The notes below the pieces were generated by a model. The model did no database searches. It saw nothing but the letters and a program-made list of their open reading frames with translations, and was not told the DNA's origin. A stretch of DNA of 64,000 bases from positions 930,001-994,000 of the forward strand of contig NZ_JBDZDN010000001.1 of assembly GCF_040049215.1 (NCBI RefSeq), in the 5' to 3' direction. Position 1 is the stretch's first letter. Every line of letters starts with the position of its first letter. A program made the translations under genes and the position numbers. The stretch is from Mesorhizobium_K sp040049215 (GTDB taxonomy: Bacteria > Pseudomonadota > Alphaproteobacteria > Rhizobiales > Rhizobiaceae). Below, in pieces: positions 1 to 9,435 of this stretch.

Positions 1-3000
1 GCCCAGTCGATCGGCGGCGGCGGCGGTTCGGGCGGATCGAGCAACGCCAAGGCGTTCAATGTCGGCGGGACGGCTAGCACCAATGTCAGCGCGAAGCTCG
101 CGGTTGGCGGCGCCGGAGGAGATGGTAACGACGCGAGGAAGGTGACGGTCAATAACAGCGGCGTCATCAGCACGTCCGGCTTCGGATCGACCGGCATCGT
201 CGCGATGTCCGTCGGCGGCGGTGGCGGTGGCGCGGGCTCGGCCGGAGTCGGCGACGAAGCGGTTCTCGACCCCGGCGGCGACAGCGGCTCGACGAGCGTG
301 TCTGTCGGGGCGGCGATCGGGCTGGCCGGCGGCGGCGCCGGCAACGGCGGCGAAATCGACATCACCAACAGCGGCTCCATCTTCACTAACGGGGCAGATT
401 CCTTCGGCATCAGCGCCAATTCGATCGGCGGCGGTGGCGGCATCGGCGGTTCGGCCTCGGCGGGCGCGACGGCTGAGTACGCGATCGGCGGCGCGCTCGG
501 CGGCGTGGGCGGCTCGGCCGGCAATGGCGGCGTCGTGACGGTGAGAAACACTTCTACCGGAGCGATCATTACGCAACGCGAGCGTTCGCTCGGCATTTTC
601 GCCCAGTCGATCGGCGGCGGCGGCGGCGTCGGTGGCGCGGGGCAAAGCACCGGCGGCGACGGCGGTACGGTCAACCTACAGATGTCACTGGGCGGTTCGG
701 GCGAGGCGGGCGGAAACGGCGACGCCGTGACCGTCGACAATGCCGGCCTCATCTGGACCCAGCGGGAGAACTCGCACGGCGTCATGGCCCAGTCGATCGG
801 CGGCAGCGGCGGCCTGGGCGGCGCATCCGGCTCGGCGACGGCGGACGAAACGCAATACGCCCTCGCCTTCAGCCTCGGCGGCGCCGGCGGCAATGGCGGG
901 TTCGGCGGCAGCGTGACCGTCACCAACCGCGACACCGGCCTGATCTTCACCGACGCCGACAATTCCTACGGCGTCTTCGCGCAGTCGATCGGCGGCGGCG
1001 GCGGCTCGGCCGGCGGTGGATCGACGACGGCGGGCGTGTCCGACCTGTCCGTCAACCTCGCGATCGGCGGCGCGGCCGGCGGCGGCAACTACGGAGGCAC
1101 CGTCCGCGTCGACAATTTCGGCCAGATCATCACGCAGGGCGCGCTGTCTCACGGCATCTACGCCCAGTCCATCGGCGGCGGCGGCGGCGCCTCGGGCGCC
1201 GCGGCCAACGCGTCGGAAGCGGAGACCGCGATCGGCGGCACCTTCTCGCTCGCCGGCGGCGGCGGCGCCGACGGCGGCCACGTGATCGTCAACAATGCGG
1301 GCTACATCGAAACCTTCCGCGCCGGCGCGCTCGGCATCTTCGCCCAGTCTGTCGGCGGCGGTGGCGGTTACGGCGGCGTGGTATCGGACGACACTGCCGT
1401 CGCCAGCGCCTTCGGTCTCCAGGTCGGCGGCTTCGGCGGCGACGGCGGCAATGGCGGCGCCGTGGACGTGACCGTTTCCGGCGCGATCATTACGCATGGC
1501 GAAAGGGCGCATGGCGTCGTCGCGCAGTCGGTCGGCGGCGGCGGCGGCTATGGCGGCGACGCCAACGGGAAGGTGGCCAACTCGCTCGCCATCGGCGGCA
1601 TCGGCGGCGAGGGTGGCAACGGCGGCGACGTCACCGTGACCCGCACCGGCACGATCACCACCACCGGCAAGGATTCGATCGCCATCATCGCACAGTCCGT
1701 CGGCGGCGGCGGCGGCTTCGGAGGCGCCGGCTTTGGCCGGTTCGAGACCGAGGGCGACGGCAGCGCGCCGGACTCCATCGGCTTCAACTCCCCGACCGGT
1801 GGCATCGGCACGGGCGGCACCGTCACCATCATCCAGACGGGTGCGATCGAGACCAGTGGCGACCGCGCTCACGGCATCGTCGCGCAGGCCGTCGGCGGTG
1901 GCGGCGGCATGGGCGGCACGTCGTCACTGGCGCTCGGTCAATCGGCCGCGGGCTCGCAGGGGGGAACCGGCAACGCAGCGGCTGTCGGTGCGACGGCCAA
2001 CAGCGAGGTGTGGATCAAAGGTGCGAGCGCCTATGCCCTGTTCGGCCAGAGCGCCACGGGCAACGGCACGGCCGGCGCGGTCGATCTGATCGCACACAAC
2101 AGCCTGTTCGCGCGCGGCGCCGATTCGGTCGCGGCGTATGGCGAGAGCTCGGCGAGCGGCGCCAAAGGCAATATCACTCTGACGCTGAACGGCGCTTACA
2201 CGATCGGTGGCTCCGCCTCCGGCGTGGCGGCGATGCTCGTCGGCGGCCAGAACAACAACATCGTCAACCACAGCCTGATGTTCGCCATGGGCATCACCGC
2301 CCCAGAGGTCGGCCAGACGGTCGCAACCGTGCCCAACGGCGTGCTCGAAACCTATCTCGGCCAGTTCAGCCCGCTGACGATGTCGGGCACCTTCGGCAAC
2401 GACAATTTCGACAACGTCACCGGCCGCGTGATCGGCAACCTGGAATTCGGGGACGGAAGCAACGGGTTCCACAATTTCTCGGGCGCTTCGATGGTCGGGC
2501 TGTCCTACATCGGACTGCACGACGGGACGTTCCTGAACGACGGGCTGATGAGCAATCAGGGCATCGGGGTACGCGCCGTCGTCGATATCGCCAGCAGCTA
2601 CACACAGTCGCTCTCGGGCCTTCTCGTCGTCGACGTCGACCTCGACGCGCAGACGACCGACATGCTGACGATATCCGACGCCGGCGACTTCAACGGAACC
2701 GCGCCGCTCAATTTCCTGACAATCGACAAGCTCTTCGAGGAGTACGCGGTCGCGAATGCAGTGACGATCGTCAACTCGGGCATAGAGGCGACAACCCTAC
2801 ATCCGACCGTAGGCTTCCTTTTCCAGTTCCGGGTGGACGACGTCCCGGGCGGCCAGAACCTCGTCCTCTTCGCCGACAAGCCGACCTTCGTGTCGCTGAT
2901 CCAGGATCCGGCTTCCGGCGTCGATGATCCCGGCGTCTTCGACATGGCCGAATATTTCGATGCGGTGGAAGCGGCTTCCAGTCCCGACAATCCCATGGCG

Positions 3001-4077
3001 CGGCTGATCAACATGCTGCGCTTCCTGCCCGACGAGGAGACGTTGGGCGAGACGCTGACGCGGCTCACTCCACACTACGCGGTCCACACCTTCGATATGC
3101 TCAACCGGTCGACCGATGTGTTGCTTGACAACGCCTGGGGATGCTCCGACGTCAGGGGGCCATTCGACGCGGGCGGTCGCTGCATCTGGGCCACCATCAA
3201 TCCGGACGATCGGTACGAGCGAGAGACAGGGCCGAACGCAACCCTGCGCGACGATACGCTGAAGACGATGTCGGCGGGCGTGATCGCCGAGGTTTCCACG
3301 AAATGGTCCTTGGGATTGGCCATCGGCCGTACCGAGTACGATTCCGAAATCACCTTCAAGGATGAATGGCTGTCGACCAACAAGGGCGAATCCTGGCAGG
3401 CCTTCGGCCTGGCGAAGTTCGTCAGCGGCAACTGGTTCGTGGACATTGCGGCTGGGGGCGGCACCGGTCGCTTTGACGGCACGAGAAATACCCGTGTCGA
3501 CCAGGTGGCGATGATCCCTGGCGAACTGGTGGACGGTCAGTACCTTCCCGAAGTGCTGCTCGAGGGGATCGGCAACAGCGTCGAGTTCAGCCAGACAACC
3601 GCGCAGGTCGGCGCTTCGGCCCGCATCGGCTACAATCACTATGCCGGCAAGTTCTACATGCAGCCGAACGTGCAGCTCGATGCCCGCTGGCTGAGGGTCG
3701 AAGGCACGGAGACAGGCTCGCTGGCCGCCATCAACTTCGACGGCAGCAGCAACGGCTTCTATGCCGCGACGCCCGGCATCGAGATCGGTGCGCAGATTCC
3801 GATCGGCGCCACGGCAAGCCTGCGGGCCTTCGCCAAGGCGGGGGTCCAGTTCTCCACCGACGAATGGACTATCGAGGGTCAGTTCGCGGCCACGGAGGGT
3901 CTAATCGACGAACAGCTCGAGCTGCAGCAGGCAATCGACACCCCGCTTTATCGCGTGGGTGCGGGCCTGGAACTGGACGGCGTCCAGGGTGTCGGCCTCG
4001 TCTTGAAATACAGCGGCGCATTCGGAGAAGCGGTGGACAGCCATTCCATTGGCACGGGACTCAAGGTTCGGTTCTAG
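1..4077 (+). CDS. Autotransporter outer-membrane beta-barrel protein, 5' truncated by window edge
   Basis: The frame is open from base 1, so the N-terminus and signal peptide lie outside the window. The visible passenger (bases 1-1920) is a tandem array of roughly 60-70-residue units, each with a glycine-rich core such as AQSIGGGGG followed by an extended segment with xGxITTxG-type strands; eleven cores are visible. This is followed by a non-repeated stretch and a C-terminal domain of about 280 residues (from about base 3230) with alternating amphipathic strands, ending in a terminal phenylalanine (LKVRF). That is the expected layout of a type V autotransporter: a beta-helical surface passenger and an outer-membrane barrel. 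The next gene, an IalB-like protein, starts 9 bases after the stop, so the two are probably co-transcribed. The role (adhesion or surface structure) is inferred from the family; no catalytic motif is visible. Confidence 0.85.
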   Translation, partial: AQSIGGGGGSGGSSNAKAFNVGGTASTNVSAKLAVGGAGGDGNDARKVTVNNSGVISTSGFGSTGIVAMSVGGGGGGAGSAGVGDEAVLDPGGDSGSTSVSVGAAIGLAGGGAGNGGEIDITNSGSIFTNGADSFGISANSIGGGGGIGGSASAGATAEYAIGGALGGVGGSAGNGGVVTVRNTSTGAIITQRERSLGIFAQSIGGGGGVGGAGQSTGGDGGTVNLQMSLGGSGEAGGNGDAVTVDNAGLIWTQRENSHGVMAQSIGGSGGLGGASGSATADETQYALAFSLGGAGGNGGFGGSVTVTNRDTGLIFTDADNSYGVFAQSIGGGGGSAGGGSTTAGVSDLSVNLAIGGAAGGGNYGGTVRVDNFGQIITQGALSHGIYAQSIGGGGGASGAAANASEAETAIGGTFSLAGGGGADGGHVIVNNAGYIETFRAGALGIFAQSVGGGGGYGGVVSDDTAVASAFGLQVGGFGGDGGNGGAVDVTVSGAIITHGERAHGVVAQSVGGGGGYGGDANGKVANSLAIGGIGGEGGNGGDVTVTRTGTITTTGKDSIAIIAQSVGGGGGFGGAGFGRFETEGDGSAPDSIGFNSPTGGIGTGGTVTIIQTGAIETSGDRAHGIVAQAVGGGGGMGGTSSLALGQSAAGSQGGTGNAAAVGATANSEVWIKGASAYALFGQSATGNGTAGAVDLIAHNSLFARGADSVAAYGESSASGAKGNITLTLNGAYTIGGSASGVAAMLVGGQNNNIVNHSLMFAMGITAPEVGQTVATVPNGVLETYLGQFSPLTMSGTFGNDNFDNVTGRVIGNLEFGDGSNGFHNFSGASMVGLSYIGLHDGTFLNDGLMSNQGIGVRAVVDIASSYTQSLSGLLVVDVDLDAQTTDMLTISDAGDFNGTAPLNFLTIDKLFEEYAVANAVTIVNSGIEATTLHPTVGFLFQFRVDDVPGGQNLVLFADKPTFVSLIQDPASGVDDPGVFDMAEYFDAVEAASSPDNPMARLINMLRFLPDEETLGETLTRLTPHYAVHTFDMLNRSTDVLLDNAWGCSDVRGPFDAGGRCIWATINPDDRYERETGPNATLRDDTLKTMSAGVIAEVSTKWSLGLAIGRTEYDSEITFKDEWLSTNKGESWQAFGLAKFVSGNWFVDIAAGGGTGRFDGTRNTRVDQVAMIPGELVDGQYLPEVLLEGIGNSVEFSQTTAQVGASARIGYNHYAGKFYMQPNVQLDARWLRVEGTETGSLAAINFDGSSNGFYAATPGIEIGAQIPIGATASLRAFAKAGVQFSTDEWTIEGQFAATEGLIDEQLELQQAIDTPLYRVGAGLELDGVQGVGLVLKYSGAFGEAVDSHSIGTGLKVRF

Positions 4078-4085
4078 GAGTTCGC

Positions 4086-4667
4086 ATGAAGCAAAAGTTC
4101 ATTGTAGCCGGCGCCGCGTTGCTGCCGCTGGTTTTGCAGACCTCCACCTGGGTTGCGGCGCAGGAGCAGCCGCCGGCCGACGCCGCGCCGCAACCGGAGC
4201 AGACCTCCACCGTCCTCACCGGCGGGGCGTCGGCTCTGACCGAGACGCATGGCGACTGGAACGTCAACTGTCAGATAGTCGCCAACACCAAGGTGTGCAC
4301 TCTTTCCCACCAGCAATTCGATCAGGCAAAGAACCAGCGCCTGCTGGCGATAGAACTCTCTTCGCGCACCGGCGAAACGGCGAATGGAACGATAGCCATG
4401 CCGTTCGGACTCGAGCTTTCGGCTGGCGTCACTCTATCCGTCGAGGAGAAACCCGCGCAAACCAACATGGCCTTCAAGACCTGCTTCGCAGTCGGCTGCC
4501 TGGTGCCTGTCAACTGGGAAAAGGCTTTCATCGACCGGTTGAAGGCGAACAAGATGCTCAAGATCAGCGCGGTCGCGGCCGATACGCAACAGCCAGTCAG
4601 TTTTACGGTGTCGTTGCGCGGCTTTTCCAGCGCGATTGCCCGAGTCGCCGAACTTATCAAGGACTAA
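4086..4667 (+). CDS. Invasion-associated locus B (IalB) family protein
   Basis: A 193-residue protein with a clear Sec signal peptide (MKQK, hydrophobic stretch, cleavage around WVAAQ at 22-26), then a proline/alanine/glutamine-rich linker and a compact domain starting at about residue 50 with the GDWNVNC motif typical of IalB proteins. The family fold includes paired cysteines, seen here in NCQI, KVCTL and the FKTCFAVGC motif. It is expected to be periplasmic or envelope-associated; the biochemical role of IalB is unknown. The start is supported by AGGAG at 4076-4080, which overlaps the autotransporter stop, so coupling with the upstream gene is likely. The last four bases overlap the convergent SDR gene. 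Confidence 0.85.
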   Translation: MKQKFIVAGAALLPLVLQTSTWVAAQEQPPADAAPQPEQTSTVLTGGASALTETHGDWNVNCQIVANTKVCTLSHQQFDQAKNQRLLAIELSSRTGETANGTIAMPFGLELSAGVTLSVEEKPAQTNMAFKTCFAVGCLVPVNWEKAFIDRLKANKMLKISAVAADTQQPVSFTVSLRGFSSAIARVAELIKD

Positions 4668-5437
4668 AGCCGGGCAATCGACAGACCGCCGTCGGCGGCA
4701 ACGACCGAGCCGGTCGCGAACGACAAGTCGTTCTGCACCAGCAGCCGCACCGCCCGTGCAATGTCCTCCGGCTCGCCCCAGCGGCCTGCCGGCACCAGCC
4801 CACCCTCGATCAGCGGATCGTAGCGCGCAACGACGCCGGCCGTCATCGGCGTGCGGATGATGCCTGGCCTGATCTCGAACACGCCGACGCCGTGGCCCGC
4901 GAGCCTCAGCGCGAACAGCTTGACCAGCATGGGCAACGCCGACTTCGACAGGCAGTATTCGCCGCGCTCCGGCGAAGCCATGACCGCGCTGACGGACGAG
5001 ACCACGACGATGCAGCGGGCATGTCCTTCGACGCGTGGCCGGGCAGCCATGCGGCGGCCGACCGTCTGCGTCAGGAAGAAAGTGCCCCGCAGGTTGATGC
5101 CAAGCACTTGATCGAAGGAATCCGGCTTCATCTCAAGCAGGTCGCCACGCACCTTGGCAGGCACGCCGGCATTGTTCACCAGGACATCGACCGGTCCCAG
5201 CGCGGCTTCGATCGCGTCGAGCAATTCGTCATGCGATTCGATCAAGGCCAAGTCGCCCGACACGACATGAGCCGATGGCGCGCCGAGCGCCTTGAGCGCT
5301 TCGATCAAGCCCTCCCTATCCGGGACGGTGCGATCCAATATGCCGACGGCAAGCCCGCCGCGCGCCAGTTCGTACGCGGCGGCCAGCCCGATGCCGCTGC
5401 AGCCGCCGGTAACCAGGGCGACGCGGCCGTCGCTCAT
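4664..5437 (-). CDS. SDR family NAD(P)-dependent oxidoreductase (3-ketoacyl-ACP reductase-like)
   Basis: A classical short-chain dehydrogenase of about 257 residues. It has the TGGCSGIG nucleotide-binding motif (10-17), LVNNAG (86-91), a catalytic serine in VVSSVS (147-150) and the YxxxK pair Y161/K165 (YCLSK). The C-terminal half has the PGIIRTPM and VAADGG segments usual in FabG-like dehydrogenases. I chose the start at MSDGRVAL; the frame extends five codons upstream. It is the last gene of a minus-strand run with the class II aldolase and two lyases, so it probably oxidises or reduces a hydroxy/keto group of the locus's sugar-acid substrate rather than acting in fatty-acid synthesis. Substrate specificity is not readable. 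Confidence 0.85.
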   Translation of the reverse strand: MSDGRVALVTGGCSGIGLAAAYELARGGLAVGILDRTVPDREGLIEALKALGAPSAHVVSGDLALIESHDELLDAIEAALGPVDVLVNNAGVPAKVRGDLLEMKPDSFDQVLGINLRGTFFLTQTVGRRMAARPRVEGHARCIVVVSSVSAVMASPERGEYCLSKSALPMLVKLFALRLAGHGVGVFEIRPGIIRTPMTAGVVARYDPLIEGGLVPAGRWGEPEDIARAVRLLVQNDLSFATGSVVAADGGLSIARL

Positions 5438-5461
5438 TGCCGCCGCCCGCATTGCCGCGGA

Positions 5462-6259
5462 TCAGTGCGCATAATCCGGCTGCTCGGCGTCAAGCGTCCG
5501 GCGCACCGAAGCGAGATGCAGCCGCGCCGATTCCGGATCGCCTTCCCGCATCTGCCGGTAGGCGACGGCGGCGACCGCCGGATCGACCGGCAGCACCTCG
5601 CGCCCGGTCGACAGGGCCAGTACCTGCGCCTGCGCGGCCCGCTCCAGATAGTAGAGGTCGTCCCAGGCCTCGGCGATGTTGGGGCCGAGCACCATCACGC
5701 CGTGATTCTTCAGGAAGACGATGTCGGCGTCGCCGGCCGCCGCCGCGATGCGGTCGCCCGCCCGCTCGTCAAGCGCCAGGCCGTTGTAATCGCGGTCGAA
5801 AGCCGTCCGGCCGTAAAATTTGAGCGAGGTTTGACCTGCAAAGATCAGCGGATCTCCTTCGGTCATGGACAGAGCCGTGGCGTAGGGCATGTGGGTGTGG
5901 AACGCGGCGCGGGCACGGGGAATGCGTTTGTGAATGCGAGCGTGGATAAAGAAGGCCGTCGCCTCGGGCTGCCCCTCGCCGGCCACCACATTGCCGTGCA
6001 GGTCGCAGATCAGCAGCTTCGAGGCCGTCAGTTCCCGAAAGGCGTAGCCATAGGGATTGACGATGAAGAGGTCGTCATAGCCCGGAACCAGAGCGGAAAA
6101 GTGATTGCAGATGCCTTCTTCCAAGCCGTAGCGCGCGGCCATGCGGAAACAGGCGGCAAGGTCCGCGCGTGCCTGCCAGACTTCGGGCGATTCGAGGTTG
6201 GGCTGGCTGCTTCCGGAAACGGCCGGCGCCTCGGGAGATGGATTCAAGGCATGCGCCAT
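5462..6259 (-). CDS. Class II aldolase/adducin family protein
   Basis: A 265-residue protein of the zinc-dependent class II aldolase/adducin fold. Metal-ligand histidines are visible in AAFHTHMP (H121, H123) and in FLKNHGVMV (H186). Family members cleave or epimerise sugar phosphates (fuculose-, rhamnulose-, ribulose-phosphate) or act as decarboxylases on 3-oxo acids. It sits between the SDR gene (24-base gap) and the first DapA-like lyase (11-base gap), in the same direction. It is therefore likely part of the same catabolic operon. Family is clear; the reaction is not. Confidence 0.85.
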   Translation of the reverse strand: MAHALNPSPEAPAVSGSSQPNLESPEVWQARADLAACFRMAARYGLEEGICNHFSALVPGYDDLFIVNPYGYAFRELTASKLLICDLHGNVVAGEGQPEATAFFIHARIHKRIPRARAAFHTHMPYATALSMTEGDPLIFAGQTSLKFYGRTAFDRDYNGLALDERAGDRIAAAAGDADIVFLKNHGVMVLGPNIAEAWDDLYYLERAAQAQVLALSTGREVLPVDPAVAAVAYRQMREGDPESARLHLASVRRTLDAEQPDYAH

Positions 6260-6270
6260 GACGAGCGTCC

Positions 6271-7194
6271 TCAGGATGGTGCGCGACTGGAGGCGGATGC
6301 CTCGCGCGCGGCAAGTTTGGCGATGGTGTCGCGAATGACCGCGACAACGTTTTCACGCTCGGCGCCTTCCAGCGGGAGACGGGGCTGGCGCACCCATTCA
6401 GGCGCGCCGTAGACCAGGTGCTCGGCCATCTTGATGTACTGGACGAGCTTCACATGCGTGTCGAGGTGAAAGGCCGGGGTCATGATGCGATAGAGGGCTC
6501 GCGCCTCTTCATAGCGACCTTCCCTGGCAAGATCGAAGAGCGTGACGCATTCCGCCGGCCACGCATTTGTCATTCCGGAGACCCAGCCGGTGACGCCGAG
6601 AGCGACACTTTCCAGGATCAGATCGTCGACGCCGCAGAAGACAGAGAAGCGGTCGCCGCAGGCGTTGTAGATGTCGGTGACGCGGCGGATGTCGCCGCAC
6701 TCCTCCTTGATGCAGACGATCGACGGCGTGCCGGCAAGCTGTTCCAGGATCGGCGGCGTCACGTCGACGCCATAAGCGATCGGATTGTTGTAGATCATGA
6801 TGGGCAGGCCGCACGACGCCGCGAGATCCCTGTACCAGGCAACTGTCTCGCGAGGATCGCTCTTGTAGGCGATCGAGGGAAAGGCCATCAGCCCCTCGGC
6901 GCCCAGCTTTTCGTAGTGGCGGGCAGAAGCGGCGGCGGCGGCGGTCGAAACCTCGGCAAGGCCGCTGAGAAGGGGCACGCGGTTCGACACGGCCTCCTTG
7001 GCGGCGCGGATGACAGTCTCGCGCTCGCTCATCGCCAGCGATGCGTTCTCGCCGAGCATCGGCAACACGATGATACCCGACACGCCAGCGGAGATCAGAC
7101 GGTCGATGCTGCGCTGCGTCCAGTCGAGGTCGATGCCTCCATCCTCGCGCAGCTTCGTGGTAATCGCGGGAAAGACGCCGTTCCAAACAGTCAT
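6271..7194 (-). CDS. Dihydrodipicolinate synthase / N-acetylneuraminate lyase family protein (first copy)
   Basis: A class I aldolase barrel of 307 residues, the normal length for DapA/NanA-type enzymes. The Schiff-base lysine is K163 in CIKEECG and the supporting tyrosine is Y135 in MIYNNP. The usual GTTGE loop is altered to MLGENASL (46-53), which suggests a substrate other than pyruvate plus aspartate semialdehyde. The start at MTVWNG is supported by a GGGAGG ribosome-binding site; the frame stays open 47 codons further upstream without other support. The position beside sugar-acid genes suggests retro-aldol cleavage of, or dehydration to, a 2-keto acid. Confidence 0.87.
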   Translation of the reverse strand: MTVWNGVFPAITTKLREDGGIDLDWTQRSIDRLISAGVSGIIVLPMLGENASLAMSERETVIRAAKEAVSNRVPLLSGLAEVSTAAAAASARHYEKLGAEGLMAFPSIAYKSDPRETVAWYRDLAASCGLPIMIYNNPIAYGVDVTPPILEQLAGTPSIVCIKEECGDIRRVTDIYNACGDRFSVFCGVDDLILESVALGVTGWVSGMTNAWPAECVTLFDLAREGRYEEARALYRIMTPAFHLDTHVKLVQYIKMAEHLVYGAPEWVRQPRLPLEGAERENVVAVIRDTIAKLAAREASASSRAPS

Positions 7195-7214
7195 TTCAGC
7201 CTCCCTCTGCAAAG

Positions 7215-8228
7215 TCACAAAGCGCGCCGCAAGGGCAGCACGTTGTCGCGCGCCGCAAGCGCTTCGCCGGCATGGAAGCTGCGCATCGACGGCGGCAGCG
7301 ACCGCTCCCAGCGCTCGAAGTCCGCCAGCATCCACCCGCGCTCGGGATAGTGCAGTTCATCGAGCGGAGGCAGCATGCGGGCCCATGACGGCTGCCCGGT
7401 CACCTGCGCCAGAACGGCCTTGATCGACGCGCCAAAAGATTGACGTGAGAGGATCAAGTCGCCGGATGTGATGAGCGGGACAAGCCCGCGGCGATCGAAT
7501 GCGGACGGCGCCTCGAACATCGCCCGCAGGAGGCGCGGCATGACGTTGCCCAATCCGCAGATCGTTCCATACGCACCAGCGGCGAGAGCTTGCGGCAGAT
7601 GGATCTCCGTTCCCGTGAAGATGCGCAGATGACCGCATGAACGGATCAGCGCTTCCGTGAAGCCGAAATCTCCTCCGCTGTCCTTGACGCCTGTGACTAT
7701 GCCGGGAAAGGCCTCGTCGAGGCGCCGCACGATCGGCGGCGTCAGCGGGACTCCGCAAATGTCCGGAAAATGATAGAGGCAGAGCCGCAAATCGTCACGT
7801 GCGATGCGATCTATGACCGTGGCGTAGAAACGGTATGCCCCTTCCGCCGTGATGTTCGAGCGAAACATGCAGGGCGGCATGAGAAGGATGCTGTCCACAT
7901 TCGCATCGAGCGCATGTTTGGCCAGATCAACTGTCTCGCCGATCGACATGGCCGTGGCCGAGACGATCAGCCGTCCCGGCGCAATCCCCGCGCGGACCGC
8001 CGCCTCCAGCCCGCTCTTGCGGTCGGTCGCGGTGAATTCCGGCCCCTCTCCGGTGGTGCCGAAGAGCGCGATGCCATCGCAGCCCGACGCGAGCAGCATC
8101 TGGCAATGCATGGCAAGCAGCGAATGATCCGGAGCCAGGTCGATCGCCACAGGCGTGGCCGCCGCAACGGCGAGACAGTCCCGCGCCGGAAGATGCTCGT
8201 CCTCTGGGCTATCTGAAGTCGCTGTCAT
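7215..8228 (-). CDS. Dihydrodipicolinate synthase family protein (second copy)
   Basis: A second, divergent DapA/NanA-superfamily protein of 337 residues. It keeps the canonical GTTGE loop (57-61), Y152 in LYHFP and the Schiff-base lysine K182 in GVKDSGG. It is only distantly similar to the downstream copy, so the two probably act on different substrates or steps. The start at MTATSDSP was chosen because homology-like sequence begins shortly after it; the frame extends 61 codons upstream through the promoter region. It is the first gene of the minus-strand run and is divergent from the TRAP operon, with 176 bases between the two starts. Confidence 0.85.
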   Translation of the reverse strand: MTATSDSPEDEHLPARDCLAVAAATPVAIDLAPDHSLLAMHCQMLLASGCDGIALFGTTGEGPEFTATDRKSGLEAAVRAGIAPGRLIVSATAMSIGETVDLAKHALDANVDSILLMPPCMFRSNITAEGAYRFYATVIDRIARDDLRLCLYHFPDICGVPLTPPIVRRLDEAFPGIVTGVKDSGGDFGFTEALIRSCGHLRIFTGTEIHLPQALAAGAYGTICGLGNVMPRLLRAMFEAPSAFDRRGLVPLITSGDLILSRQSFGASIKAVLAQVTGQPSWARMLPPLDELHYPERGWMLADFERWERSLPPSMRSFHAGEALAARDNVLPLRRAL

Positions 8229-8404
8229 CGAGGACTCTCGGTTCCGAAGGCCGGAATGGCCAGCTCGCGGCAAAGAAATGATGATTGATTGCACATTGTC
8301 AACATTTATCTTGACGCTTGACCCGGCCTGTGGAAGCCTTCCTTCCGCAGGGATGGGCATCGACGTTCCATCGACAAAATCAGAAGCTCTAGAGGGGTCC
8401 CAGA
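8229..8404. promoter_or_regulatory. Divergent promoter region between lyase operon and TRAP operon, with candidate GntR site
   Basis: The region between two divergent operons contains ATTGTCAACATT at 8295-8306. This resembles the sequences in front of the GntR gene (ATTGCTGACAAT at 16349-16360, whose complement is ATTGTCAGCAAT, and AATGTCAGCAAT at 16404-16415), matching 10 of 12 positions. A GntR/FCD repressor binding here could control both directions. The A/T content is higher than in the flanking genes, as expected for promoters. Actual -35/-10 boxes are not confidently placed. Confidence 0.45.
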
Positions 8405-9433
8405 ATGTCAAAGTCTTCGTTTTATTCGTTCGGACCAGGCATCACCCGCCGTACCGTGTTGGCCGGCGCCGCGGCAGGTCTCGCCGCCGCGACGGTCCTG
8501 CCCCGCGCCGCTTTCGCTCAGGCGAAGGTCATCCGCATGTCCACCCCCGGCGCCGCCGAGGAGTGGCAGTCGAAGGCGCTGGTGAAATTCAAGGAAACAC
8601 TGGAAGCCGCTGCTCCCCGCAAGTTCGACGTGCAGGTGCACTTCAACGGCACGCTGTTCGGCCAAGGCACCGAGATTGAGGCGATGCAGCGCGGCAATCT
8701 CGAGGTCGCGATGATCTCGCCGCAGGACGTCGCCGAACTCATCCCCGAATATTCGATCTTCACCACCGGGTATCTGATGCGGGACGCCGCGCACCTCGAC
8801 GCCGTCTATGACGGCGAGATCGGCAAGGAATACAAGGAGCGCGTCGCCAAGGATCTCGGCCTGCACATCGTGCGCAGCCAGTATCTCGGCAGCCGCCAGG
8901 TCATGCTGCGCAAGCCGAAGGAGGTGAAGGTGCCGGCCGATCTTGCCGGCCTGAAGCTGCGCATGCCGGGTTCGGAGGCATGGCAGTTCCTGGGCAACGC
9001 GCTTGGCGCGAATGCGACGCCGCTCTCCTTCGAGGAGATCTACCTGGCGCTGCAGACCGGCACCATCGACGGTCTGGAAAACCCCCTGCCGGACATCATC
9101 TCCAACAAGTTCTATGAAGTCGCCAAGCAGGTCGTTCTCACCAACCACATGGTCTCGAATACCTTCTTCACCTTCGCAGGCGGCTTCTGGAACGGCCTAT
9201 CCGACGAAGAGAAGGCGGCGATCGAGAGCGCCGAGGCGCAAGCCAAGGCGTTCAACGACCAGGGCGTTCTCGACACGGAGAAGGACGCCGTCGCGTTCCT
9301 CGCAGGCCAGGGCGTCACAGCGACCACGCCTGATGTCGACGCCTTCCGCAAGAAGGTTCTCGATGCCTTTGCCGGCTCCGACTTCGCCAAGTCCTGGCCG
9401 GCCGGCCTTCTCGATCGCATCCAGGCCGCCTAG
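8405..9433 (+). CDS. TRAP transporter substrate-binding protein (DctP family)
   Basis: A 342-residue solute-binding protein. The N-terminus carries a twin-arginine-type signal (ITRRTVLAGAAAG, 13-25, then AAFAQA around 35-40), so the protein is exported to the periplasm, probably folded. The central region has the DctP-family signature with the conserved arginine in LKLRMPGSEA and the segment IYLALQTGTIDGLEN; the arginine binds the substrate carboxylate. AGAGGGG at about 8389-8395 is the ribosome-binding site. It is followed directly by the Q and M permease genes. The ligand is expected to be an organic acid such as a sugar acid. Confidence 0.9.
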   Translation: MSKSSFYSFGPGITRRTVLAGAAAGLAAATVLPRAAFAQAKVIRMSTPGAAEEWQSKALVKFKETLEAAAPRKFDVQVHFNGTLFGQGTEIEAMQRGNLEVAMISPQDVAELIPEYSIFTTGYLMRDAAHLDAVYDGEIGKEYKERVAKDLGLHIVRSQYLGSRQVMLRKPKEVKVPADLAGLKLRMPGSEAWQFLGNALGANATPLSFEEIYLALQTGTIDGLENPLPDIISNKFYEVAKQVVLTNHMVSNTFFTFAGGFWNGLSDEEKAAIESAEAQAKAFNDQGVLDTEKDAVAFLAGQGVTATTPDVDAFRKKVLDAFAGSDFAKSWPAGLLDRIQAA

Positions 9434-9435
9434 GC

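Noticed and set aside
4049..6412. Plus-strand open frame of 787 codons across IalB, SDR and aldolase genes
   Set aside because: It is antisense or out of frame with three clear genes and has arginine/histidine-rich composition typical of shadow frames.
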